Shown: positions 26,164 through 33,204 of the stretch, piece by piece
Layout of the letters: each line of letters starts with the position of its first letter
Position numbering within the stretch: position 1 is the stretch's first letter
Assembly: GCA_002329205.1 (NCBI GenBank)
Contig: DCTC01000001.1
Location: 22,031 to 86,030 of the forward strand
Direction: 5' to 3'
Origin: Candidatus Roizmanbacteria bacterium UBA1450
GTDB taxonomy: Bacteria; Patescibacteriota; Microgenomatia; UBA1406; GWC2-37-13
DNA length: 64,000 bases
Translations under genes and position numbers: made by a program
Notes under the pieces: generated by a model
Databases searched by the model: none
Told to the model about the DNA's origin: nothing
What the model saw: only the letters and a program-made list of their open reading frames with translations

Positions 26164-26877
26164 ATGAACAACTTGAAAGGAAAAACAGCTTTGGTTACCG
26201 GAGGTAGCCAGGGACTAGGAGAACAGATTACACGTGTACTTGCAAATTCAGGTGTCCAAGTCGTTATTGGAGATATACAGGAAGATAAAGCACGTGAACT
26301 ATCTCAAACCATTGAGTATGTATCTGCTGTAAAACTTGATGTGAGTCGTGAAGACAATGTCAAAGAAGTTATCGAACGGATTGTAAAAATGCACGGAAAG
26401 CTGGATATCGTCGTCAACAATGCCGGTATTGATGTGACCAAATCAGTTGAAGACCTTTCTGTCGGGGAGTTTGAGCTGGTGGTGAAAGTAAACCTCATCG
26501 GTCCGTTTCTTGTCTCCAAATATGCTCTTGCGGAGATGAAAAAGAAGAAGAAAGGACATATTGTCAATATCGCGTCAACGGCAGCGAAACGTTCCTGGGC
26601 CAATGCATCCGCTTATCATGCGAGTAAATGGGGGCTTCTCGGTATGAGCCATGGCATGTATGTGGAAGCACGTGAACAGAATATAAAAGTATCAGCAGTT
26701 GTTGCTGGCGGCATGAGAACGCCGTTTATTCTTGAACGCTTTCCAGACACGCCACTGGATAAATTACAGGACCCCAGAAACGTAGCAGAGACTGTGAAGT
26801 TTGTCCTCATGCAGCCTGAGGAGACAATTATACCGGAAGTTATGGTACTACCGCTGATGGAATCCTCATGGCCATAA
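26164..26877 (+). CDS. Short-chain dehydrogenase/reductase
   Basis: 237 residues with the classical SDR pattern: 'TGGSQGLGEQI' cofactor loop (8-18), 'NNAG' structural motif, Ser in 'NIASTAAKRS' and the YxxxK pair in 'YHASK'. An acidic residue after beta-2 ('GDIQED') suggests NAD preference. The substrate is unknown; its position between the GmhA fusion and GmhB points to heptose or surface-sugar modification. Confidence 0.88.
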   Translation: MNNLKGKTALVTGGSQGLGEQITRVLANSGVQVVIGDIQEDKARELSQTIEYVSAVKLDVSREDNVKEVIERIVKMHGKLDIVVNNAGIDVTKSVEDLSVGEFELVVKVNLIGPFLVSKYALAEMKKKKKGHIVNIASTAAKRSWANASAYHASKWGLLGMSHGMYVEAREQNIKVSAVVAGGMRTPFILERFPDTPLDKLQDPRNVAETVKFVLMQPEETIIPEVMVLPLMESSWP

Positions 26878-26881
26878 GAAG

Positions 26882-26903
26882 GTTTAGGCGGTAGTTACTA
26901 GTT
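26882..26903. repeat. Degenerate heptamer array after the SDR gene
   Basis: TAG trinucleotides at 26885, 26892 and 26899, exactly 7 bp apart (GGTTTAG, GCGGTAG, TTACTAG). Confidence 0.45.
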
Positions 26904-26924
26904 ATTATAAACATATTGGAAACT

Positions 26925-27473
26925 ATGAACAAAGCAATTTTTATTGACAAGGACGGAACACTCATCAAAGACATTCCATACAATATCAATCCTGAGAAAA
27001 TGAAACTCAATCCGGGTGCAGTGGATTTGCTGCGATATGCCCAAAAAAAAGGTTACAAGATCATTATTATTTCGAATCAGTCAGGAGTCGCAAGAGGATT
27101 ATTTAAAGAAAATGAGCTCAAAAAGGCCATAGCACGTCTTGAAAAACTGCTCAATAAAAGACATATTTCCATCGATGATTTTTTGTACTGTCCGCACCAC
27201 CCGGAAGGCAAAATAATAGATTATGCATTTTCTTGTGATTGCCGTAAACCGTCACCAGGCTTAATTATGAAGGCAAAAACCAAATATAACATTGACACAT
27301 CTCAGTCATGGATGATAGGAGATATCCTCAACGATATTGAGGCCGGAAATAATGCTGGCTGTTATACGGCGCTTGTCCACAACGGAGGTGAAACAATTTG
27401 GGAAACAGGGAACGCAACGAGACTACCTCATGTGATCGTATCACGTCTTGATCAATTGATAAAAATTATTTAG
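26925..27473 (+). CDS. gmhB: D-glycero-D-manno-heptose-1,7-bisphosphate 7-phosphatase
   Basis: 182 residues from the ATG at 26925. HAD phosphatase with nucleophile motif 'IDKDGTL', motif II 'IIISNQSGVARG', the zinc-binding Cys/His cluster ('CPHHPEG' and 'CDCRKPSPG') typical of GmhB, and 'MIGDILNDIEAG' at motif IV. Removes the C7 phosphate in ADP-heptose synthesis. It starts 47 bp after the SDR gene and is followed 12 bp later by hldE. Confidence 0.9.
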   Translation: MNKAIFIDKDGTLIKDIPYNINPEKMKLNPGAVDLLRYAQKKGYKIIIISNQSGVARGLFKENELKKAIARLEKLLNKRHISIDDFLYCPHHPEGKIIDYAFSCDCRKPSPGLIMKAKTKYNIDTSQSWMIGDILNDIEAGNNAGCYTALVHNGGETIWETGNATRLPHVIVSRLDQLIKII

Positions 27474-27485
27474 CTATTTTCGATT

Positions 27486-28970
27486 ATGGCCACTTACCAA
27501 CATATTCTCAATAAATTTCATGATCTGAAGGTACTTGTTATCGGCGAAATGATGCTCGACTGTTATTTTAAAGGGACTTCTCAGCGTTTAAGCCGTGAAG
27601 CTCCTGTTCCAATCGTCGATCTCAAGGAAAAAGTTGATGTTCCAGGAGGAGCTGCCAATACGGCGCTCAACGTTGCTGCATTGGGGGCTCAAACATTTTT
27701 TCTCTCTGCAGGAGGAGATGATTATGAAGGAAACAAAATTCGCATGCAGCTTTCCGAAAAAAACGTTGATGTGAAGGGGGTTTATTTTGAAAATAAGCGT
27801 GAAACTATGACTAAAAAACGAATTATTTCAGATGATCAGCTATTGCTCCGGTATGACAACGGGTCAATGGGTAGAATTTCCAAAGATACGGAAATTCGCA
27901 TCATCCATTATCTGGACCAAAAATTCAAATTATTTGATGTCATCATTCTTTCAGACTATGATTACGGTATCTTTACTGACAATATCATTCGCCTGATCGC
28001 TTCGCTGCAAGATAAATATCACAAAGTGCTCATACTGGACTCAAAAAAACTAAGCCGGTTCAAACAAATTGAACTGACTGCAGTAAAACCCAACTATGAA
28101 CAGGTTGTTGAGCTATTGAACATTCAGCCTGTTCAGGAACATCGAGTAGATCAAATTCTCCAGCACGGCACAGATATTTTCGACCATGTACATACTCGGA
28201 TTGCCGCGTGTACCATTGATATCGACGGATGTGTTGTTTATGAACGTCACGCAAAACCGACAATCGTTCCGACCACTCCTATGCCCAACGCGAACGCTTC
28301 GGGCGCAGGAGATACGTTTGTGAGTGCTCTTTCCTTGGCTCTCGGTGCGGGTGCGCCCACACCTGAAGCGGCTATGATTGCATCTGCCGCGTCTTCAGTC
28401 GTCGTACAGCGGGATGGAACTACTCAATGTTCTTTTCATGAACTTGAAAAGAAACTGACTCCCCATAAAAAAATCGTATATAACATTGATGATCTTCAAC
28501 TTCTTGTACATCTGTACCGAAAAGAACAAAAGAAGATACTCTTTACCAACGGTTGTTTTGATATTATTCATTCCGGTCATATTTCATTTTTGAAAGAAGC
28601 AAAAACGATGGGAGATATCCTTATAGTCGGACTAAATGATGATGCAAGCGTCAAAGAAGTAACAGGCTATTTTCCTGAACATCCGATCGAAAAAAGAATT
28701 GAAGTGCTAAAACAGCTCAATATTATTGATCATATCATTCCATTTCACGAGTCCATGCCTTCCGAACTTATAGCAGCAATCCGTCCGGATGTTTTTGTAA
28801 AAGGAGGAAATTACACAACAGAAGACATACCTGAAAGATCAATCGTTAAAAAATATAAGGGCGAAATCAAAATATTGCGCTTTCACACCGGCAAAAAGCA
28901 AACCGGATCGCGACCGGAAATGTTGCACTCCCAAATAAGCAAATTTCCGATTTCCCCCTTCCTTTTGTAA
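27486..28970 (+). CDS. hldE: Bifunctional heptose-7-phosphate kinase / nucleotidyltransferase
   Basis: 494 residues. The PfkB-type kinase domain (~1-320) has 'PGGAANTALNVAALG' and the catalytic 'NASGAGDTF'. The C-terminal nucleotidyltransferase (~345-480) has 'FTNGCFDIIHSGHISFL' with the HxGH motif near residue 360. It phosphorylates C1 of heptose 7-phosphate and later adenylylates heptose 1-phosphate. The last ~25 residues are extra to the family. A second stand-alone nucleotidyltransferase follows. Confidence 0.9.
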   Translation: MATYQHILNKFHDLKVLVIGEMMLDCYFKGTSQRLSREAPVPIVDLKEKVDVPGGAANTALNVAALGAQTFFLSAGGDDYEGNKIRMQLSEKNVDVKGVYFENKRETMTKKRIISDDQLLLRYDNGSMGRISKDTEIRIIHYLDQKFKLFDVIILSDYDYGIFTDNIIRLIASLQDKYHKVLILDSKKLSRFKQIELTAVKPNYEQVVELLNIQPVQEHRVDQILQHGTDIFDHVHTRIAACTIDIDGCVVYERHAKPTIVPTTPMPNANASGAGDTFVSALSLALGAGAPTPEAAMIASAASSVVVQRDGTTQCSFHELEKKLTPHKKIVYNIDDLQLLVHLYRKEQKKILFTNGCFDIIHSGHISFLKEAKTMGDILIVGLNDDASVKEVTGYFPEHPIEKRIEVLKQLNIIDHIIPFHESMPSELIAAIRPDVFVKGGNYTTEDIPERSIVKKYKGEIKILRFHTGKKQTGSRPEMLHSQISKFPISPFLL

Positions 28971-29025
28971 CAAGATTTATTATTTTCCACTACAATAGAA
29001 ATATATCTATCAATTTCTCAATACT

Positions 29026-29535
29026 ATGGAGGATAAAATTATTACGGATTGGGATTATGCAGCCAACCTGATTTACAATTTTCGATCAATAAATAAAGAA
29101 ATTGTATTTACAAATGGAGTTTTTGACATTATTCATCCGGGACATGTTGCTTATTTACAACAGGCACGGGAATTGGGGGATGTACTGGTAGTTGGAGTCA
29201 ATACGGATGAAAGCGTCAGGCAATTCAAAGATCCAAGACGGCCAATCAACACACTCAAACAACGGATGACTGTGCTTGCGGGTCTCTCCATGGTCAGCTA
29301 TGTAGTTCCATTCGGAGAACCAACTGCCGTGGAAATTATCGGAGCACTCAAGCCGACTGTATATGTCAAAGGAGGGGATTATAAGGAGGAAGATATTCCA
29401 GAAGCGGCAACAGTGAGACAGCTTGAAGGTACTGTGAAGATACTTCCGTACAATAGCGAATTCTCAACAACTCAAATTATTAATACTATCCTGCAAAAAT
29501 ATTCGAATGCACAGCCAGTGGAGCAGACACAATAA
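29026..29535 (+). CDS. Stand-alone RfaE/HldE-type nucleotidyltransferase
   Basis: 169 residues with 'FTNGVFDIIHPGHVAYLQQA' (HxGH), 'VVGVNTDESVRQFK', 'VYVKGGDYKEEDIPEA'. It duplicates the C-terminal half of the preceding HldE. It may be the true adenylyltransferase, or use another sugar phosphate or nucleotide. Its 3' end overlaps the next gene by 29 nt. Confidence 0.88.
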   Translation: MEDKIITDWDYAANLIYNFRSINKEIVFTNGVFDIIHPGHVAYLQQARELGDVLVVGVNTDESVRQFKDPRRPINTLKQRMTVLAGLSMVSYVVPFGEPTAVEIIGALKPTVYVKGGDYKEEDIPEAATVRQLEGTVKILPYNSEFSTTQIINTILQKYSNAQPVEQTQ

Positions 29536-30613
29536 CATCCTTATCGTTCGCCCTGACAATATGGGTGACGTATTGATGTCCACTCCGGCGATACATGCAT
29601 TCAAACAATCATTCCCTGCAAGCAAATTGACTCTCCTTACCTCACAGGCTGGATTTGCTGCCGCCCCGATTCTTGCTGATATTGATGATTATATTGTTTT
29701 TGATCTTCCCTGGGTTGCCAATGAGAACGCCATCACGGTACACGGGATCAATACACTTATCAGCGACCTGAAAAGGAAACAGTTTGATGCAGCAATTATA
29801 TTTACAGTATACAGTCAGAGTCCGTTGCCGACAGCTATGCTTTGCTATCAGGCAGGGATAAAACATATCGTAGCTTATTGTCGCGAAAATCCCTATGCTC
29901 TTATTTCTCACTGGATTCCTGATCGCGAACCATTGTATGAAATTCAGCATCAGGTGATACGGGATATAAATCTGGTCAAATCAATAGGTGCCCGATCTCG
30001 TGATACAAAGCTACGGATTTCGATTCCGGAATATGCTCAATCAGAGATTCACCGGTTTCTTGCCGAGCACGACATTGATACCACCAAACCGTGGCTCGTC
30101 ATGCATCCCGGAGTGAGCGAAAAACGTCGGCAGTACCCGATCGAACAATTTGCTCTAGTCGGCAGGTTATTAAAGGAGAAACTCAATTTTCAACTGGTCT
30201 TAACCGGTACCAAATCAGAAAAAAAATTGCTCAAAACCATGGCAGGAGTTATCGGTTCTCCTGTTGCAATAGCAGATAATCTGTCAATGGAACTTTTTGC
30301 AGCACTAATTAAACAAACGAATTGCCTGATTGCCAACAATACCGGACCTGTACATATTGCAGCAGCGGCACAAACCCCTGTTGTTGTGTTATATGCGTTG
30401 ACAAATCCTCAACATTTGCCATGGAAAACCCCTTATCGAGCGCTCCTTTTTGATGTCCCGGAAGAAAAAAAAAGTAACAATATCCTGCTTCAATACACCT
30501 ATGATCGCTATTTTAAAAAAATTCACACCCCAACTCCTGAAATGATCGTCCAAGCAGTACAGAATCTCTTGAAAGGCAAGTCGGACGTACAGAAACAAGT
30601 AATCGAACTGTAA
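29507..30613 (+). CDS. Glycosyltransferase family 9 (heptosyltransferase-like)
   Basis: 368 residues, GT9 start 'ILIVRPDNMGDVLMSTPAI', central 'PWLVMHPGVSEKRRQYP' and 'CLIANNTGPVHIAAAAQTPVV' in the donor-binding half. It presumably transfers the heptose made by the upstream genes. The ATG at 29507 lies inside the preceding gene, so the pair is translationally coupled. Confidence 0.88.
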   Translation: MHSQWSRHNNILIVRPDNMGDVLMSTPAIHAFKQSFPASKLTLLTSQAGFAAAPILADIDDYIVFDLPWVANENAITVHGINTLISDLKRKQFDAAIIFTVYSQSPLPTAMLCYQAGIKHIVAYCRENPYALISHWIPDREPLYEIQHQVIRDINLVKSIGARSRDTKLRISIPEYAQSEIHRFLAEHDIDTTKPWLVMHPGVSEKRRQYPIEQFALVGRLLKEKLNFQLVLTGTKSEKKLLKTMAGVIGSPVAIADNLSMELFAALIKQTNCLIANNTGPVHIAAAAQTPVVVLYALTNPQHLPWKTPYRALLFDVPEEKKSNNILLQYTYDRYFKKIHTPTPEMIVQAVQNLLKGKSDVQKQVIEL

Positions 30614-30697
30614 ATAGCTCGATCATACGTTGCCGCCGAACCCAAACAACGACTACCTGCTACGCACTTTATATGGTAAAATAGTGAATCAAATATC
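30614..30697 (+). promoter_or_regulatory. tRNA-Val upstream region with extended -10
   Basis: TGGTAAAAT at 30674-30682, 15 nt before the mature tRNA 5' end; identical in core and flank to the tRNA-Asp promoter. Confidence 0.6.
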
Positions 30698-30771
30698 GGG
30701 CGTATAGCTCAGTTGGCTAGAGCGTTACATTGACATTGTAAAGGTCTCAGGTTCAAGTCCTGATACGCCCA
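30698..30771 (+). tRNA. tRNA-Val (anticodon GAC)
   Basis: The acceptor GGGCGTA pairs with TACGCCC, the D stem is GCTC/GAGC, the anticodon stem is TTACA/TGTAA with loop TTGACAT, and the T arm is TCAGG/CCTGA. Discriminator is A. CCA is not encoded. Confidence 0.96.
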
Positions 30772-30811
30772 CACCGCCATATACCTTAATGTGTTACTAT
30801 CATACAAAGCA

Positions 30812-30922
30812 GTCTCAGGTTTCCCGATTCGCTTTGCTTCTCGGGATCTGTTTTCCGTAAGCCGATTCCCCAAAACAATTTGAATCAGCAACGGCAAACT
30901 TGACACGTCCTGATACGCCCAC
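30812..30922 (+). pseudogene. Relic of a second tRNA-Val 3' half, interrupted
   Basis: GTCTCAGGTT at 30812-30821 repeats tRNA positions 30744-30753. GTCCTGATACGCCCAC at 30907-30922 repeats 30757-30772, exactly 150 bp apart. Between them is ~85 bp of unrelated sequence placed where the T-loop should be. It could be a decayed duplicate split by an insertion, or the footprint of an element that integrated at the tRNA 3' end. Confidence 0.5.
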
Positions 30923-30930
30923 TATTCATT

Positions 30931-31149
30931 ATGGAATATACTCCAAACAGCCATGAAGATCAGATTCTGCTTCTCAGATACCAGATGATTCTCATGCAGC
31001 TTGCAGGTATGTCCCAGCACCCAGGTTTCTCATTTCTTGAGACCACCGAAGAGAGAGATCCTATTGCCGATGCATGGGAACAGGCTGACCATCTCAAAAA
31101 TGAGCTTGACAAGAGGGGTATTACAATACCTGATTCTGATATACTATAA
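30931..31149 (+). CDS. Small hypothetical protein
   Basis: 72 residues, mostly helical and acidic ('YQMILMQLAGMSQHPGFSF', 'DAWEQADHLKNELDKRGI'). No signal, span or motif. It ends 5 bp before trpS, whose -10 box overlaps its last codons. Confidence 0.5.
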   Translation: MEYTPNSHEDQILLLRYQMILMQLAGMSQHPGFSFLETTEERDPIADAWEQADHLKNELDKRGITIPDSDIL

Positions 31150-31154
31150 CTGCT

Positions 31155-32168
31155 ATGTCCAAACGCATTCTTTCCGGTATTACTCCAAGTTCAGAAAAAG
31201 GCCTACACTTAGGCAATTTTTTGGGTGCTGTAACACCACATCTTGAGTTTCAGGGTCAAGGGGAATGCTTTTATTTTATCGCTAACCTCCACGCACTGAA
31301 CAATGTTTTTGATCCCGAACAGGTACAAAATAATACGCTCAACATCTTCATCGAGTATCTTGCCTTTGGTCTTGATCCTCAAAAAACGACATTCTACATT
31401 CAAAGCGATATTCCTGCTATTCCATACCTTCAAACCATTCTCAATAATGCAGTTACCGTAGCAGAACTACAGAGAATGCATGCTTATAAGGACAAACTTC
31501 AGAATGATGTATCACAGGACGCGATTAATTTCGGACTTTTCTCATATCCCGTACTGATGTCTGCTGATATTCTTCTGTTCAAGCCCGATATTATCCCTGT
31601 GGGTGAAGATCAAACGCAGCATGTAGAAATTTGCCGGGATATTGCCAGATCCTTTAATACGCGCTACGGAAATGTCCTGAAAGTACCTGAGCTCTATGTC
31701 AAAAAGGATGTTGCCCGAGTGCCCGGTATCGATGGTAAACGGAAAATGAGTAAATCTCTGGGAAATGATATACCGATATTTGCTGACGAACAGATTGTCA
31801 AAAAACAGATTATGGCTATCACCACCGATCCGGCTCGCATTCATCCCACAGATCCAGGCAACCCGGAGAAGAATGTCGCATTTAGCTTTATGCGTTTACT
31901 CGAATATAACACTATCAAATCAGATACCATGCCGACACTTGAAGATATGGAAGAACGGTACCGTTCAGGCACGATAGGAGATGTCGAAATCAAGAAAACC
32001 TTATTTACCGTATTTATGGAACGCTTTAGTGAAATAAGAAAGAAGAAAGAAGAATTGAAGCACAATATGGATTATATTATCGAGCTGCGGAAAAAAGGTG
32101 CTATACGGGCCAACGAAATTGCCGAAAAAACGATAGAAGAAGTCAAAGCAGCTGTCGGAGTGTTATAA
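31155..32168 (+). CDS. trpS: Tryptophanyl-tRNA synthetase
   Basis: 337 residues, class I synthetase. The HIGH-equivalent is 'GLHLGNFLG' near residue 14 and the KMSKS loop is 'KRKMSKSLGN'. 'VGEDQTQHVEICRDIARSFN' matches the TrpRS core. It charges tRNA-Trp. A TATACT box (31140-31145) lies 9 nt before the ATG, so it is leaderless even though a small ORF lies just upstream. Confidence 0.95.
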   Translation: MSKRILSGITPSSEKGLHLGNFLGAVTPHLEFQGQGECFYFIANLHALNNVFDPEQVQNNTLNIFIEYLAFGLDPQKTTFYIQSDIPAIPYLQTILNNAVTVAELQRMHAYKDKLQNDVSQDAINFGLFSYPVLMSADILLFKPDIIPVGEDQTQHVEICRDIARSFNTRYGNVLKVPELYVKKDVARVPGIDGKRKMSKSLGNDIPIFADEQIVKKQIMAITTDPARIHPTDPGNPEKNVAFSFMRLLEYNTIKSDTMPTLEDMEERYRSGTIGDVEIKKTLFTVFMERFSEIRKKKEELKHNMDYIIELRKKGAIRANEIAEKTIEEVKAAVGVL

Positions 32169-32191
32169 AATCTTATCATTTGAATGCTCTT

Positions 32192-32398
32192 ATGCAACAA
32201 ACATACACCTGTCCGAAGTGCTCCAACACCTCATTTTCGACGGAAGAAATCCGTGTTTCAGGCGGAGTTTTGAGCAGTATTTTCGATGTAGAAAATAAAG
32301 CATACACTGCGATTATCTGCACAAAATGCAAATTCACTGAATTTTATCAGGCAACTCGCGGAGAACTGGGAAAAATTCTGGACTTTTTTACTACCTAA
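32192..32398 (+). CDS. Small Zn-ribbon protein (COG3478-like)
   Basis: 68 residues from the ATG at 32192. Two CxxC pairs, 'CPKC' and 'CTKC', flank a short beta region ('SGGVLSSIFDVENKAYTAIIC' in part), a zinc ribbon. Similar proteins are annotated as predicted nucleic-acid-binding; the real role is unknown. It follows trpS by 23 bp. Confidence 0.75.
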   Translation: MQQTYTCPKCSNTSFSTEEIRVSGGVLSSIFDVENKAYTAIICTKCKFTEFYQATRGELGKILDFFTT

Positions 32399-32465
32399 AA
32401 TTCTACTGTTCCTTCTGCCATAAATAGCAGATGATTTTGTAACGAAAATTTTTTATTATTACCAT

Positions 32466-32981
32466 ATGATATCTCCGTCAAGTAATCGAGGTTTTACGCT
32501 CATTGAAATGATTATTGTCATTATCATACTCGGTATTTTAGTCACAGTCGGTTCCGCATCGTATCGGGGCGTTGTTGAAGAAGCACGGAGATCTGAAGCA
32601 CGGAGGAATCTGGATGATATAAAAAAAGCAATTGAAACGGCACGTGTTAAAAGCGGAAAAAGACTCAATCAGATCACCGGCAGCAACTGCAGTTTTTGCA
32701 CTGCCTGCGGAGGAGACCTTCGGGATGTACCTGACACGCATGAATGTGTTGTCCGGTGGAATCGGCTACTGACAAATGTATCGGCAGATGGCTATGGAAA
32801 TATTTCAAAATTTAAAAGAGATCCCTGGGGAAGTCCGTATGTAATTGATGAAAATGACGGTGAGTATGTCACAAATCCTTGCAGACGGGACTGGATAGGA
32901 AGTGTCGGACCTGACGGCACATACGGCACGTCAGATGATATCATAATCCGCTTTACCATGATCCACCCTGATTGTTATTAA
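32466..32981 (+). CDS. Type IV pilin-like protein (pseudopilin)
   Basis: 171 residues with the class III prepilin signal 'SNRGFTLIEMIIVIIILG', cleavage after Gly with Glu at +5. The globular part has several cysteines ('NCSFCTACGG') and a GspG-like end 'DPWGSPYVID', 'SVGPDGTYGTSDDI', a calcium-binding-type loop. It is remote from the main pilus locus. Confidence 0.85.
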   Translation: MISPSSNRGFTLIEMIIVIIILGILVTVGSASYRGVVEEARRSEARRNLDDIKKAIETARVKSGKRLNQITGSNCSFCTACGGDLRDVPDTHECVVRWNRLLTNVSADGYGNISKFKRDPWGSPYVIDENDGEYVTNPCRRDWIGSVGPDGTYGTSDDIIIRFTMIHPDCY

Positions 32982-33000
32982 TCTGAATAAGATACTTAAG

Positions 33001-33028
33001 TTGACATATCCATTCAGAGTGATACAAT
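33001..33028 (+). promoter_or_regulatory. Promoter of the thrS attenuator
   Basis: TTGACA (33001-33006), a 16-bp spacer and TACAAT (33023-33028). The predicted start is ~33035, directly at the ATG of the leader peptide. Confidence 0.8.
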
Positions 33029-33035
33029 TGAACTA

Positions 33036-33083
33036 ATGTTTCTAACTAGTAAAATTATCACCGCTACCATTTGTATCCGCTAA
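33036..33083 (+). CDS. thrS leader peptide
   Basis: A 15-codon ORF encoding MFLTSKIITATICIR. It has Thr at codons 4, 9 and 11 and four Ile codons. The ATG lies 7 nt after the -10 box, so the leader itself is leaderless. Thr codons 9 and 11 (33060, 33066) sit inside the first arm of the attenuator, the position expected for a ribosome stall sensor of Thr-tRNA charging. Confidence 0.75.
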   Translation: MFLTSKIITATICIR

Positions 33084-33139
33084 GTCGGAGGGTAGTTCGG
33101 TGATTTTCTGAGAACCCTCCGCAAGGAGGGCTTTTTTTT
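33057..33139 (+). promoter_or_regulatory. Ribosome-mediated transcription attenuator of thrS
   Basis: Four segments fit the classic design. Arm 1 is ATCACCGCTACC (33057-33068). Arm 2 is CGGAGGGT plus GGTAGTTCGGTGAT (33086-33104), able to pair with arm 1 (12 bp with a TT bulge). Arm 3 is ACCCTCCG (33114-33121), pairing with arm 2 over 8 bp as antiterminator. Arm 4 is GGAGGG (33125-33130), pairing with CCCTCC across GCAA and followed by eight T residues as terminator. Stalling on Thr codons masks arm 1, frees arm 2 and prevents termination. Confidence 0.8.
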
Positions 33140-33204
33140 ATGAAACGATATACTATCTTTTACCAATTTCACACAGATTGTTATATACAATTAATTTTTA
33201 CCGT

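Noticed and set aside
30709..30906. Minus-strand ORF containing YQDLNLRPL
   Set aside because: The motif is just the reverse complement of the tRNA-Val T-arm; it is a tRNA shadow and not a protein gene.
33001..33140. T-box riboswitch before thrS
   Set aside because: No Stem I or T-box consensus is visible, while a leader peptide plus four-segment attenuator explains the region fully.
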